From Pararhodobacter zhoushanensis (lineage in GTDB: Bacteria; Pseudomonadota; Alphaproteobacteria; Rhodobacterales; Rhodobacteraceae): DNA of 64,000 nt. The translations under genes were made by a program, and so were the position numbers. Numbering within the stretch: the stretch's first letter is position 1; the number at the start of each line of letters is the position of its first letter. Positions 8,453-20,134 of this stretch are shown one piece after another. Location of the stretch: the NCBI RefSeq assembly GCF_025949695.1, contig NZ_JAPDFL010000001.1, positions 1,987,501 through 2,051,500 of the forward strand, read 5' to 3'. The notes below the pieces were generated by a model. That model made no database searches. It was given only the letters and a program-made list of their open reading frames with translations, and was not told the origin of the DNA.

Positions 8453-9205
8453 ATGATCAATTCAGTCCAGGGACTTGTCCCTCAACGCTCCATTGCGTCC
8501 GTTGCACAGCGGATTTTCGCGGCACGCTCGACCATGGGTCGGGCGTTTCTGGCTCTGACGGCATCGGTTGCGGTGCTGGCCGGTTGCTCGGAACAAGCCG
8601 GCAACCAGGCGGCGGGCGGCGTTTACGGGTTCTTCAACTCCAGCCGCAGCCCGGCCATGGAAACGCTGGAAAACACCGTGGAATTTGCTGTGGTCGCGCC
8701 CAACCGCGCGATGGTGAACGCCCCCGAGGCGCTGGTGGTGTTCGAGCGCAACCTTGGCGGCGCGATCGAGCAGCGGATCATCCTGCCCAACGCAACCGCG
8801 ATGCGTGGCGACAATGCGATTCATATCCGGGCGCAGACCTCGGGCAGCGCCGATCTGAACCGGCTCGATTTCGCCCAGATGTCGGCGCGGTTCGGCGGCA
8901 TGCCGGCACCGTTCGAGACCGTCCAGGCCAGCAGCATGCAGACCGGCACGGATGCGCTGGGGGCCTATCTTTACGCAACCCAGAACGTCGGTTCAGGCGG
9001 GGTCTGCGTTCTGGTGTTGCGCCGTCTTGGTGTCGGCGCGCGCCCCTTGCCGCGCGGCACGCAGGCCTTGGATGTGGTCATGCGCAACTGCGTGAACGGC
9101 TCGCTGGAGCAGGCTCTGGCCCCGATGGGCGGCGGTGCGATGGGTGTTGGCGGTGCGCAGGGCACGATTTACACGCTGTCTCCCCATGCGGCGCCACGTG
9201 GATAA
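8453..9205 (+). CDS. bcsN: Cellulose biosynthesis protein BcsN-like lipoprotein
   Basis: From ATG 8453 it has 250 residues. A hydrophobic segment with lipobox (FLALTASVAVLAGC) begins at an internal ATG at 8534, which gives a textbook lipoprotein signal and may be the true start. The mature part is Ala/Gly-rich with no known catalytic motif and contains a Cys pair (GGVCVLVLRR and VMRNCVNG). Position immediately before bcsA and general character match BcsN of the rhizobial/rhodobacterial bcsN-A-B-C type operon. Its role in cellulose export is not defined. Confidence 0.7.
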   Translation: MINSVQGLVPQRSIASVAQRIFAARSTMGRAFLALTASVAVLAGCSEQAGNQAAGGVYGFFNSSRSPAMETLENTVEFAVVAPNRAMVNAPEALVVFERNLGGAIEQRIILPNATAMRGDNAIHIRAQTSGSADLNRLDFAQMSARFGGMPAPFETVQASSMQTGTDALGAYLYATQNVGSGGVCVLVLRRLGVGARPLPRGTQALDVVMRNCVNGSLEQALAPMGGGAMGVGGAQGTIYTLSPHAAPRG

Positions 9206-9262
9206 GATCATTGATTTTCATAGGCTTTATCGGGATGTACGAGTGATGCGGGGAAGCGTTCA

Positions 9263-11671
9263 ATGAGGATCATCGGGACAAGGGCGCTGTCGCTTGGCGA
9301 CAAGACCAACCTGTTGTTATGGATCGGTGTGATGGTCCTTGTCGCGGGTCTGGTCAGCGTGCCGACCTCCATTCAGGTGCAGGCGACGCTTGGCATTGCC
9401 TCGGTGATCGTGGTGGCCGTTCTCAAGCCGGTGGCCATGCAGAGCATGGTCGCGCGCTTTGCCATGATGGCCGTCGCCTCGACGCTGGTGATGCGCTACT
9501 GGGCCTGGCGGGTCACCGAAACGCTGCCGCCGCCCAGTGATATTGTCTCGTTTATTCCGGCACTTGTCCTGTTCATCGTCGAAAGCTACGCCATCGGCGT
9601 GTTCTTCCTGTCGGCCTTCATGACCGCGGACCCCGCCACGCGCGAACTGCCGCCGCGGGTGGCTGCCAAGGATCTGCCGACCGTCGATATTCTGGTGCCG
9701 TCCTATAACGAGCCGGTCGAGATGCTCGCCGTCACGCTGTCGGCGGCCAAGAACATGCACTACCCGGTCGACAAGCGCACGGTGGTTCTGTGCGACGATG
9801 GCGGCACCGATCAGCGGTGCAACTCGGATGACCCCGAACTGGCGGCCAAATCGCGCAAACGTCGGCGCGACCTGATCCAGCTGTGCAGCGAGCTGGGCGT
9901 CATGTATTCGACCCGCGCGCGCAATGAGCACGCCAAAGCCGGTAACATGTCGGCGGCGCTGGAAAAACTGGACGGCGAGATCGTGGTCGTCTTCGATGCC
10001 GACCACGTCCCCAGCCGCGATTTTCTGGCCCGCACGATTGGCTACTTCGTCGAAGACCCCAAGCTTTTTCTGGTGCAGACGCCGCACTTCTTCCTGAACC
10101 CCGATCCCATCGACCGCAACGTCGGTCTGCGCAAGGATTGCCCGCCCGAGAACGAGATGTTCTATCACCTGTCGCACCGCGCGTCTGGACCGGTGGGGCG
10201 GGGCGTTCTTTTGTGGCTCGGCCGCCTTGCTGCGCCGCAAGGCGCTGGACGAGGCGGGCGGTTTCGCCGGGGATACCATCACCGAGGACGCCGAAACCGC
10301 GCTGGGGATCCACGCGCGGGGCTGGAAGTCGCTGTATGTCGATCACGCGATGATCGCCGGTCTGCAGCCTGAGACCTTCGTGTCCTTCATCGAACAGCGG
10401 GGCCGCTGGGCGACGGGGATGATGCAGTTGCTGATCCTGAAGAACCCGTTGAAATACGGCGGTCTCAGCATCACGCAAAAGCTGTGCTACCTGAACTCGA
10501 TGACGTTCTGGCTGTTCCCGCTGGTGCGGATGACCTTCATCCTTGCGCCGCTGATGTATCTGTTCTTCGGCTTGCAGATCTTCGTGGCGACCATCGAGGA
10601 AGTCGCTGTGTACATGACCAGCTACATGGTCGTTAACCTTATGATCCAGAACGCCTTGTACGGCAAAGTGCGTTGGCCGCTGATCTCCGAGATTTATGAG
10701 ACTGCGCAGGCCCCGTATCTGTCGGCGGCGATCTTCAAGACCTTCTGGAACCCGCGCGGCGCCAAGTTCAACGTGACCGCCAAGGACGAGGTTCTGATCG
10801 AGGATTTCGTCTCGCCGATCTACAAGCCGATGGTGTTCATCTTCACGCTGACCCTGCTGGGCGTCGTGGCGGCGGCGGTCCGTTGGGTCATGTATCCGGG
10901 CGATCACAACATCATCATGGTTGTGGGCGGCTGGGCTGTTTACAACTTCCTGCTGGTCGGTGCCGCGCTGCGGGCTGTTGCCGAGCGTCAGCAGCGCCGG
11001 TCGGTGCCGCGGGTGCCGGTCAACGTGCCCGCAACGGTGGCCATCGGGGTCGACAACCCGTCGTTCCAGTCGGCCACGGTGGTTGATGCCTCGACCTCGG
11101 GTTGCCGGATCGTGCTGCGTACGCGGACCAATGCCGACGGCTCGTCCGCGCCGCTGCCGGTCAAGGGCGAGGCGTTCTACTTCACGCCCGAATTCCCCAA
11201 GTCGCCGCATCTGGAAAACGCCGTACGCGCGCAGGTTCAGTCGGTCACGCGCGAAGGTGAAACCGTCGCGCTGGGGGTCCGCTTTGACCCCGATCAGCCG
11301 ATGGTCGTGCGCGAAACCGTGGCGCATATGATCTTTGGTGACTCGGCGTCGTGGGAGGCCGTGCGCGCCAGCCGTCACAAGCAGATGGGACTGGTGCGCG
11401 GCATGGCCTATGTGCTGTCGCTGTCGTTCCAGGGCATTTACCACACGCTGCGCGCCCTTGCGAACGAACCGGCCCGCCAAAAGCGCGCCCGGATCCGCGA
11501 ACGCACCGAAGAGATCAACGAGTCAACGCCGGCGCATCTGCTCGCCTTTGGCGAGGCGTTCGATCCTGCGGCACCGTCGCGTCCGGTCTCTCTGTTGCAG
11601 GCCGCGATCTCGCAGAATGCGGCGCGCGGCGCGGATGGACGCTCGCCCGATCTGCAAGGGGGACGATCTGA
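9263..11671 (+). CDS. bcsA: Cellulose synthase catalytic subunit with PilZ domain, interrupted by frameshifts
   Basis: Inner-membrane GT2 synthase that polymerises UDP-glucose into beta-1,4-glucan and threads it across the membrane when c-di-GMP binds. Visible motifs: YNEPVEM (about 147), CDDGG (177), DADHV (246), TED (339), QRGRW (377-381) and PilZ motifs RRSVPR and DASTSG (about 578-613). The frame breaks near 10181-10185: deleting one base restores ALDRWGGAFFCGSAALLRR. Near the end, adding one G to the G5 run 11658-11662 gives a TGA that overlaps the bcsB ATG (TGATG). With both changes the protein is 802 residues, close to R. sphaeroides BcsA (788). Without the second change the frame runs on to 11753 inside bcsB. 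Confidence 0.88.
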
Positions 11672-13912
11672 TGCTGGTGCGTCGCGTCGCCCTGCTGGCC
11701 GTGCTTGCGCTGGCCTTGCCGGTCGGGGTCGCCCCGGCTTTTGCCCAGTCTGACGGCATCATCCCGCTGCCCAGCACCGATGATGCGCTGAGCGGCGGTA
11801 TGTCCGAAGGCGATCTTGACCGCCTGAATGAGGAACGCTTCGACGCCGAAGCGCACCGCGGCAACTTTGTCGAGCCGGTGGCCTATGATCCGTCTGTGGT
11901 CAGCCCGTTGCGCCCGATCGAGGCCCGCGGTCGCCCGGCGGGCAGCGCCATCCGTTTCGACGGTGAGCGGCGCACGCTGCAATTCGCGCTGTTCGTGCCG
12001 CGCCCGGATCAGGTGCGCGCGATGCGCATCTCGACGCTGTCGTCGATCAACGTGCTGCCCGAGCGCTCGCAGTACCGCGTGTACGTCAACGACACGCTGG
12101 TGGGCGAGGGGCGGCTGGAGAATTTCACCGAATTCGGCGCTGTTGACTTCCCGATGGGGGCGGCCGTGGTGCTGGCCGGACAAAACAACGTGCGCATCGA
12201 ACTGATGCAGTACCACCGCATCTATTGCGGCCCCGAGGCCAGTTTTGCGCTGTGGTCGGACATTGATCTGGCCAATTCGGGTGCGGTGCTGTCGTCGTCC
12301 GAGGGGATTTCGGGGCAAGAGGGCTTCCTGATGGGGCTCGCCGCCGCGTCGGCGACCGGTTCGGGCATCGAGATCCGCGGGGCCGACGGGCTGGGTGCCT
12401 ATCAGGACGAGTGGGTTTCGACCATCACGCAGCGCATCAGCGCGGCGTTGGGGGGCGACCCGATTCCGTTCCGCTTCACGCCCTATTGGAGCGTGCAGAG
12501 CACGGGCCGGTCGGCGTCGCGCATCACCTTCCTGCCGTCAGCCGTCAACCGGCTGAGCTTTCGCGCGGCAGGTGATGGCGCGCAGGTGATGGTGGTGGAA
12601 TACGTCCCCGATCTCGCGCCCCGGTGCCTTGCCCGAGTTCGAGAACATCCTGCCCCGCGTCGCCGAACGCGCCGCGCCGGCCCTGATCGACACCCAACGC
12701 CCGGTGGCATTTTCGGAGTTCGGCTTCCGCACGACCGAAGTGTACGACCGCTATGCGCGCATCGATGCGCGCTTTCGCTTGCCCGACGATTACGTGGTGC
12801 TGACCAACGCCAAGGCCGAGATCGCGCTGGACTACATCTATGTCGACGGCCTGCCCGAAGGCGCGGCGCTGCTGGTCAATGTCAACGGCACCAACATTCG
12901 CCTGTTGCCGCTGCGCGGCGAGGGCGGTCAGTTGATCGAGCAGTTCCCGCTGCGGTTCGAGGCGCGCTATCTGCGCTCGGGCATCAACACCGTGAGCTTC
13001 GAGGCGATGATCCCCGGCTCGCCGCCCGACATGCCATGCCCGTTCACCGAAACGCCGTTTCTGGCGATTGGCCAAAGCTCGACCCTGACGATGCCCTACA
13101 GCCCGTCGATGTATCTGCCCGACATGCAGATCGGTTTTGCCGGTCTGACCCCGGCCAGCGTCCATGTGAACGAGATGTCCTCGCGGTCGTTCGACGCCAA
13201 TGACGTGGTGACCCTGCGTGCCGCCCTCAGCGGCGGCGAGCGCAGCGATGCGGCGGCGCTGAACACCAGGCTGACGCTGTTGTCGCTGGATGATCTGGGC
13301 TCGGTGCCGATGGGGGGCTATCAGTTGAGCCGCCGGTCGCTTGAGGCGGCAATGACAGACTACCCGTCGACGCTGACCGGCGCGCCCGCCGAGCAGCCCG
13401 CGCATGCGCTGCTGCGCGTGCAGGACCGGTCCGACAGCACCGCTGCGCTGGCGCGGGGCTGGGACTGGATCCAGAACGGGTTCAGCACCGCGCTGCAATG
13501 GTTGCAGCCGCGGTCGGGCATGTTGCTGGAGCAATGGCTCGAGCAGCAGCACGCGCAGGCGGTGTTGATCCAGCTGGACGCGACGCATCCCAACAACCTG
13601 TGGATGGTGCGCGCACCGGATTCGGACATCAGCGCGATTGCCTCGGCCATCGTTGCCGCCCGGACCAATGCCGAAGGCCCGCGCGGTCAGGTTTCGGTTC
13701 TGGATCAGGACGGCCATTGGCAAAGCTGGGTCGCGCCTGACCGCCAGCCGGTGCTGCTGGAGGCCGTCACGCTGGGCAACGTCCGCCATGTGGTCGGCAA
13801 TTTCGTGTCGGCCATGCCGATCCGGTACGTGGCCGGCCTCTTTTTCCTCGCCCTTATTTCGGCACTTTTCGCCCTCAGATTGGTGATTGCCACGCGGGAG
13901 CATGAGAAATGA
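11671..13912 (+). CDS. bcsB: Cellulose synthase regulatory/periplasmic subunit BcsB, interrupted by a frameshift
   Basis: Periplasmic partner of BcsA that guides the glucan through alternating carbohydrate-binding and flavodoxin-like domains. It has a Sec signal (RRVALLAVLALALPVGVAPAFAQ), a long beta-rich periplasmic region and a single C-terminal membrane anchor (YVAGLFFLALISALFALRLV). The frame changes near 12619-12622: shortening the C4 run to C3 gives APGALPEFENILPRV and a 746-residue protein. The start overlaps the bcsA stop, and the stop overlaps bcsZ (ATGA), showing tight translational coupling. Confidence 0.88.
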
Positions 13913-14997
13913 ATCGTCGCAATTTCCTGACGTTGCTGGGTGCTGCACCGGCTTTTGCCGCGGCTGGCGGTGCCTCGGCGCAGGGCTATCTGGCCACCGC
14001 TGATCTGTCGGTCAGCGCCGCCCCGGTGTGGGACGCGTGGAAAGCGGCGTATCTGCGCGCCGATGGCAGGGTCGTGGACGGGCTGCAGCACAATGCCAGC
14101 CACTCCGAAGGGCAGGGGTACGGGGCGCTGCTGGCGACTGAGTTCAACGATCTGGACGCCTTCGCGCGCATCGTCGAGTGGAGCGAGATGAACCTTGCCG
14201 TGCGCGGCGACGGGTTGCTGGCCTGGCGCTATCTGCCCGAAGAAAGCAACCGGGTGCCGGATCTGAACAACGCCTCGGACGGCGATCTGTTCTACGCCTG
14301 GGCCATGGTGCGCGCCGCGACGCGGTTTGACGACCGCAGCTATCTGGGCCGCGCACAGATCACCGCTGCGGCGCTGGTCGATCGCTGCGTTGTCGACAGC
14401 ATGGCCAATCCCGCCGAGAAGATCTTCCTGCCCGCCGCGCAGGGCTTTGTTCATGCCGACCGGCAAGTGTTTAACCCGTGCTACATCATGCCGCTGGCCC
14501 TGCGCGAGCTGGCGGCGGCGACCGGCGTTGTCGAGCTGGCGCAGGTGGCGCAACACGCCGAAGCGATCCTGCAGCGGGTGGCCGTGTCCGGCCCGGTGCC
14601 CGACTGGTTGCAGGTAACCGCCAGCGGGATCGGACCGGCTGACGGGTTCTCATCCGCCGCCGGGTACGAGGCGATGCGCATTCCGCTGTATCTGATCTGG
14701 TCGGGGCTCAAGTCGCATCCGGCCGTGTCGCAGATGATGCGCGTCTACGAACAGACCGTCCTGCCCGGCGCCCCGGTGCCGACCCGGATCGAGCCCAGCA
14801 CCGGCGCGGTGCTCGAGGCGTCCAACGATCCCGGCTACCGCGCCCTGGCCGCGCTGATCAATTGCACGGGCAATCCCGGCTCTGTCGGTTCCGATATGCC
14901 CGCGTTTGATCCCACCCAACCCTATTACCCGGCGACCTTGCAAATGTTCGCGATGATCGCTGCCAATCAGGTGAGTCCCGAATGCGTCCCGATTTGA
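13909..14997 (+). CDS. bcsZ: Periplasmic endo-1,4-beta-glucanase, glycoside hydrolase family 8
   Basis: 362 residues. GH8 catalytic features: the general-acid Glu in HSEGQGYGALLA (about residue 67) and the Asp in NASDGDLFYAW (about 124). It trims or edits nascent cellulose in the periplasm and is a standard part of bcs operons. The N-terminus MNRRNFLTLLGAAPAFAAAG contains a twin-arginine motif (NRRNFL), so export may use Tat rather than Sec. The ATG overlaps the bcsB stop, and the 3' end overlaps the next gene by 16 bases. Confidence 0.93.
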   Translation: MNRRNFLTLLGAAPAFAAAGGASAQGYLATADLSVSAAPVWDAWKAAYLRADGRVVDGLQHNASHSEGQGYGALLATEFNDLDAFARIVEWSEMNLAVRGDGLLAWRYLPEESNRVPDLNNASDGDLFYAWAMVRAATRFDDRSYLGRAQITAAALVDRCVVDSMANPAEKIFLPAAQGFVHADRQVFNPCYIMPLALRELAAATGVVELAQVAQHAEAILQRVAVSGPVPDWLQVTASGIGPADGFSSAAGYEAMRIPLYLIWSGLKSHPAVSQMMRVYEQTVLPGAPVPTRIEPSTGAVLEASNDPGYRALAALINCTGNPGSVGSDMPAFDPTQPYYPATLQMFAMIAANQVSPECVPI

Positions 14998-16460
14998 TCC
15001 CCTCCGCCCTTCGCGCGTCTGCTGCCAGCTTCGGGCTGGCGCTGGCGCTGACTTTGGCGATGCCCGCTCCGGCGCTGGCGCAGGCCCCCGGTGCCGAGGA
15101 TCTGCGCGCGCTGATCTATTATCTCGACCATGACGACCAGCGCGCCGTACAGGCCGAAATGCGCCGCCTGCGCTCGGCCTTTCCGCGCTGGACGCCGCCG
15201 ACGGATGTGAACGACCTGCGCGCGCAGGCCTCGACCACCGGCGCCTCGGTCGATGTGCAGCCGATCTGGGCGCGTATCCAGCGCAATGATTATGTCGGCG
15301 CGCGGGCGCTGATCGACGAGGCGCGCGCACGTGTGCCGGGCTGGTCGCCCGATGCCGAGATGCTGCGCGTGCTGGAAACCAGCGAATCGCAGATCGCCTT
15401 TGATGAGGCCTACGCCCGCCGGGACGCCGCAGCGGCCATCGCCGCCGTGCGCCGTACCCCGGCGCTGATGCGCTGTGACCGGATCAACAATGCGTGGCGT
15501 CTGGCCGAGCTTTATCAGGCGGCGGGCCAGAACGGCAACGCCGTGACCACCTATCGCGGTGTGGTGTCGTCGTGCACGCGGATCAGCGAAGTGACCCCGA
15601 CGCTGGAAAAGGCCAATGACGTCACCACGCTGGAAGAACTGGCCGCGCTGTTTGACGTCGCCCGTCAGGCCGCACCGGCCAACACCAACAGCCTGAACGA
15701 GCTGGAAACGCGGTTGCGCGCCGGTCGCGGCGGGGCTGCACGCACGCCCGCGCGCACGGTGGCTCCGACCGCTCCGGCCGCTGCGGTGGCCGCTGCTCCA
15801 AGCGCCGCCGCGCCCGTGGTCACGGGCGGTGCCGCCCCCGCCGCGCCGCAGGTCGCCACCGCGCCGGGCCGTCTGCCGCTGCGCGGCGACAACCGCGCCA
15901 GTCAGGTGCGCGGGCTGAAAGAACAGGGCAACTGGGCCGGGTGCCTTGCCGCGTCGGCCAACCCGCGCTCGATCGAGGTGCTCTACGAGCGCTCGTGGTG
16001 CGCCTATAACCTCGACCGCGCCGGCGAGGCGCTGGCCGGGTTCACCGCCGCCTCGCAATCGGGCAGCGCCTTGGGCGGCGATGTGCCGCGCGATCTCGCG
16101 CTTTGGCATGATCCTTTCCTATCTGTCGATGAACATGACGGAAGAGGGGGCACGGCTGGCCGCCTCGACCCCGTTGACGCAAGAGCAGCGCGTGACGGTG
16201 GAATCGACGATTCTGGATCAGCGCGGCGTGCGGGCCTATCATTCGGGCGATTTCGCGCAGTCGATTGCCTATCTCACCGCGCTGGAACAGCTGAGCGGCT
16301 CCCTGCGCCGCGATCTGGCGATGCTGCGCGGCTATGCCTATCTCAACAATGACCAGCCGCGCGAGGCCGTGGCCGAGTTCACCCGGTTGAACGATCAGCT
16401 GTCCACCGAAGAAACCCGGGGCGCGCTGCAATCGGCCCGGGGCATCATGAGCGGGGTTAA
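14982..16460 (+). CDS. TPR-type cellulose operon protein, interrupted by frameshifts
   Basis: Reconstructed length 492 residues: signal peptide (LALALTLAMPAPALAQ), two helical repeat regions, and between them an Ala/Pro-rich linker (about 245-295). The repeats resemble TPR/Sel1 units that in other bacteria form the periplasmic part of BcsC; there is no outer-membrane barrel, so an unlinked export pore must exist. Removing one T from 16102-16104 restores DLALGMILSYLSMNMTEEG. Adding one G at 16453-16456 makes a TAA at 16458-16460 that ends the gene before the next ATG; otherwise the frame fuses with the following gene. Confidence 0.7.
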
Positions 16461-16470
16461 AGACCCGTTG

Positions 16471-17346
16471 ATGCATCTGGTCCTTCATATCGGCGCGCAT
16501 GGCACCGACGGGGGCCAGATCGCCGACTGGATCGCGGGCAATCGCGGGGCGCTGAACGCCCAAGGCATCTGCGCCCCGCCGCCGCGCCTTTTTCTCACCC
16601 GGATCTCTGAGGCACTGGATGCCGGGCGCGACACCGACCCGCAGCAGCGCGAAGAGACCCTGTTGCGCGGGCTTGGGGCCTCGGGCGAGCAGCGGCGCAT
16701 GGTGGTCAGCGCGCCGGGTCTGCTGGGGTCCACCGCCGATGTGCTGCAGGCCGACGGTTTCTATGTGCATGACGTGTCGCGCAGGCTGTATGCGCTTCAC
16801 ACACTGTTTCCGCGCACCCGCCTGACCGTGCTGATGGCCGTGCGCACGGCCAGCGGCGTGATCCCGATGCTGTTGCCCGACGAGCCGGGCGCGGCCGAGG
16901 CGCTGCTGCCGCTGATCCCCGATGATACATTGCCGTGGTCCCGGCTTGGTGCCGCGATCCGCCGCCATTTGCCGCGCGCCGCGCTGGTGGCATGGCGGCA
17001 CGAGGATCTGGGCACGGTCTGGCCGCGTGTGCTGGGGCAGGTTGTCGGTCCCGACGCGGTGTTGCCGCCCAATGGTCTGCTGGATTTCGCCCTGAATGGT
17101 CTCAGCGCCGAGGCCCGCCTGCGGGCGCAGCGCTACCTGACCGGCAAGCCGCTGGTCAGCACCGCCCAGCTGCGCCACGTCGCCCATGCCTTTGCCGAGC
17201 GCTTCGGGCGCGCCCCGCTGGCCGATCCTGCTGCCGCGCTGCCGGGCTGGGTCCGCAACCGGCTGGCCGAGCTGGATGCCGGTTACACCACCGAATGGGC
17301 CGATCTGGCCGGGCTGGACGGCGTGCAGGTTCTGATGCCGCGCTAA
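16471..17346 (+). CDS. Conserved Rhodobacteraceae protein with degenerate sulfotransferase-like start
   Basis: 291 residues beginning MHLVLHIGAHGTDGGQIADW. The LVLHIGAH start recalls the HIGxHKTGTT phosphate-binding loop of sulfotransferases, but the K-T-G-T-T residues are missing, so PAPS binding is unlikely. Similar proteins are, as far as I recall, common next to alaS in roseobacters and uncharacterised. No signal peptide or membrane helix. As sequenced the frame is open upstream into the TPR gene; the ATG here and family memory argue for a separate gene. No strong ribosome binding site is seen. Confidence 0.6.
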   Translation: MHLVLHIGAHGTDGGQIADWIAGNRGALNAQGICAPPPRLFLTRISEALDAGRDTDPQQREETLLRGLGASGEQRRMVVSAPGLLGSTADVLQADGFYVHDVSRRLYALHTLFPRTRLTVLMAVRTASGVIPMLLPDEPGAAEALLPLIPDDTLPWSRLGAAIRRHLPRAALVAWRHEDLGTVWPRVLGQVVGPDAVLPPNGLLDFALNGLSAEARLRAQRYLTGKPLVSTAQLRHVAHAFAERFGRAPLADPAAALPGWVRNRLAELDAGYTTEWADLAGLDGVQVLMPR

Positions 17347-17481
17347 GGGGGCGCGACGGTTCGGCACCCGCAATCCCCGCTGAAACGCCCGAATGCGCGA
17401 TTCCCCCTTGGACCATGCGGCGGAATTCCTCTAAATGTCGCGCGACACGCGTTTCACCTCAGGCAAGGGCCCCTTTCGCCG

Positions 17482-20133
17482 ATGGCAAGCCTCAACGATA
17501 TCCGCTCGACCTTCCTCGATTATTTCCGCCGCCAGGGTCATGCCGTGGTCGACAGCTCTCCGCTGGTGCCGCGCAATGATCCGACGTTGATGTTCACCAA
17601 CTCGGGCATGGTCCAGTTCAAGAACGTCTTTACCGGGCTGGAGCACCGCGATTATTCGCGCGCCACGACCTCGCAGAAATGCGTGCGCGCGGGCGGCAAG
17701 CACAATGACCTCGACAACGTGGGCTACACGGCGCGCCACCACACGTTCTTTGAGATGCTGGGCAACTTCAGCTTTGGCGACTACTTCAAGTCCGATGCGA
17801 TTCCCTTTGCATGGGAACTGCTGACCAAGGATTTCGGCATCGACAAGAGCCGGTTGCTGGTCACGGTCTACCATACCGACGACGAAGCGGCGAACATGTG
17901 GAAAAAGGTTGCCGGTCTGTCCGACGACCGCATCATCCGCATTCCCACCGATGACAACTTCTGGCGCATGGGGCCGACCGGTCCCTGCGGTCCGTGCACC
18001 GAGATCTTCTATGACCACGGCGACCACATCTGGGGCGGCCCTCCGGGCTCCAAGGATGAGGATGGCGACCGGTTCATCGAGATCTGGAACCTTGTGTTCA
18101 TGCAGAACGAGCAGCTGGAAAGCGGCGATCTGATCGACCTGCCGCGTCAGTCGATCGACACCGGCATGGGGCTGGAGCGGATCGGCGCGCTGCTGCAAGG
18201 CAAGCACGACAACTACGACACCGACCTGATGCGCGGTCTGATCGAGGCCTCGGCCAATGTCACCGACGGCGCGCCGGACGGGCCGGGCAAGACCCACCAC
18301 CGGGTGATTGCCGACCATTTGCGTTCGACCTCGTTCCTGATTGCCGATGGCGTGATGCCCTCGAATGAGGGGCGCGGCTACGTGCTGCGCCGGATCATGC
18401 GCCGCGCCATGCGCCACGCGCATATGCTGGGCGCGCAGGACCCGGTGATGCACAAGCTGGTGCCGGCGCTGGTGCGCGCGATGGGCGGGCATTATACCGA
18501 ACTGAAACAGGCCGAGGCGCTGATCACCGAGACGCTGCGGCTGGAAGAGACCCGCTTCCTGACCACGCTGGACCGCGGGCTGAAGCTGCTGGATGCCGAG
18601 CTGGACAAGATTGCCGACGACAGCAACCTGCCGGGCGAAGCGGCGTTCAAGCTCTATGACACCTATGGCTTCCCGCTCGATCTGACGCAGGACGCGCTGC
18701 GCGAGCGCGGGCGTGCGGTGGATGTCGCGGGCTTCGAGGCCGCGATGGGCGAGCAAAAAGCCAAGGCGCGCGCCAGCTGGTCGGGTTCGGGTGAGGCCGC
18801 CAATCTGGCGATCTGGTTCGAGCTGGCCGATGCCCATGGCGGCACCGAGTTCCTGGGCTATGACACTGAGACCGCCGAAGGGCAGGTGCTGGCGCTGGTT
18901 GCGGGCGATGCGGCGGTCAAGACGGCGACGGGCGAGGTTTCGGTCGTGGTCAACCAGACGCCGTTCTATGGCGAATCCGGCGGTCAGGTCGGCGATACCG
19001 GCTGGCTGCGCTGGGACGGCGGCGAGGCCGTGGTGCGCGACACCCGCAAGATGAACGGCGTCTTCGTGCATGTGGCCGAGGTCACGCAAGGCACGCTGCG
19101 CGTCGGCCAGCCGGTCAAGCTGGAGGTGGATCATACCCGCCGCAGCGCGATCCGCGCCAACCACTCGGCGACGCACCTGCTGCACGAGGCCCTGCGCCGC
19201 GCTCTGGGCGACCATGTCGCGCAGCGCGGCTCGCTGAATGCGCCCGACCGGCTGCGGTTCGACTTCAGCCATGGCGCGGCGCTGAGTGCTGCGGATGTGG
19301 CGGGGGTTGAGGCCGAGGTGAACGCCTTCATCCGCCAGAACGCGCCGGTGGACACGCGGATCATGACGCCCGACGACGCGCGCGCTCTGGGGGCGCAGGC
19401 GCTGTTTGGCGAGAAATACGGCGACGAAGTGCGCGTGGTGTCGATGGGCCGTCTGCTGGATTCGGGCAAAGGGTCTGACGGCAACACCTATTCGCTGGAA
19501 CTCTGCGGCGGCACGCATGTGGCGCGCACCGGCGATATCGGCGCGTTTGTGCTCTTGGGCGACAGCGCATCGTCTTCGGGCGTGCGCCGGATCGAGGCGC
19601 TGACCGGCGAGGCGGCGCTCAGCCATCTGCGCGCGCAGGACGCCCGGCTGGCCGAGGTGGCGGCAGTGCTGAAAACCTCGATGGCCGATGTGGTCGAGCG
19701 GGTGAAAGCGCTGGCGGATGAGCGCCGGGCCCTGTCCAACGAGGTCGCGCAATTGAAACGCGATCTGGCGATGGGTGGCACGGGCGGCGGCGGGGTCGAG
19801 GCCGTGGAGGTCAACGGCGTCAAGTTCATCGGTCAGGTGCTGAGCGGGGTTTCGGGCAAGGATCTGCCCGCGATGGTCGACGCGATGAAGGAAAAGCTGG
19901 GCTCGGGCGTGGTGCTGCTGATCGCGGATACCGGCGGCAAACCGGCGGTTTGCGCCGGCGTAACCGACGATCTGACGGCGCAGTTGTCGGCGGTCGATGT
20001 GCTCAAGGCCGCGGTCGCGGCACTGGGCGGCAAGGGCGGCGGCGGCCGCCCGGCGCTGGCGCAAGGCGGCGGTGCGGATATGGCCGGGGCGGACGCAGCC
20101 CTCAAAGCGGCGCAAGCCGTCATCGGAGGATAA
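17482..20133 (+). CDS. alaS: Alanyl-tRNA synthetase
   Basis: 883 residues, complete. The N-terminal class II catalytic core has motif 1 ([15 protein letters not shown]) and motif 2 ([19 protein letters not shown] then [17 protein letters not shown]). The editing domain holds the zinc/deacylation motif [11 protein letters not shown] (about 562-572) and CGGTH (about 674), and the C-Ala domain ends the protein. It charges tRNA-Ala and edits Ser/Gly errors. The spacer before it (17347-17481) shows no obvious gene. A DUF1330 gene follows directly. Confidence 0.98.
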   Translation: MASLNDIRSTFLDYFRRQGHAVVDSSPLVPRNDPTLMFTNSGMVQFKNVFTGLEHRDYSRATTSQKCVRAGGKHNDLDNVGYTARHHTFFEMLGNFSFGDYFKSDAIPFAWELLTKDFGIDKSRLLVTVYHTDDEAANMWKKVAGLSDDRIIRIPTDDNFWRMGPTGPCGPCTEIFYDHGDHIWGGPPGSKDEDGDRFIEIWNLVFMQNEQLESGDLIDLPRQSIDTGMGLERIGALLQGKHDNYDTDLMRGLIEASANVTDGAPDGPGKTHHRVIADHLRSTSFLIADGVMPSNEGRGYVLRRIMRRAMRHAHMLGAQDPVMHKLVPALVRAMGGHYTELKQAEALITETLRLEETRFLTTLDRGLKLLDAELDKIADDSNLPGEAAFKLYDTYGFPLDLTQDALRERGRAVDVAGFEAAMGEQKAKARASWSGSGEAANLAIWFELADAHGGTEFLGYDTETAEGQVLALVAGDAAVKTATGEVSVVVNQTPFYGESGGQVGDTGWLRWDGGEAVVRDTRKMNGVFVHVAEVTQGTLRVGQPVKLEVDHTRRSAIRANHSATHLLHEALRRALGDHVAQRGSLNAPDRLRFDFSHGAALSAADVAGVEAEVNAFIRQNAPVDTRIMTPDDARALGAQALFGEKYGDEVRVVSMGRLLDSGKGSDGNTYSLELCGGTHVARTGDIGAFVLLGDSASSSGVRRIEALTGEAALSHLRAQDARLAEVAAVLKTSMADVVERVKALADERRALSNEVAQLKRDLAMGGTGGGGVEAVEVNGVKFIGQVLSGVSGKDLPAMVDAMKEKLGSGVVLLIADTGGKPAVCAGVTDDLTAQLSAVDVLKAAVAALGGKGGGGRPALAQGGGADMAGADAALKAAQAVIGG

Positions 20134-20134
20134 C

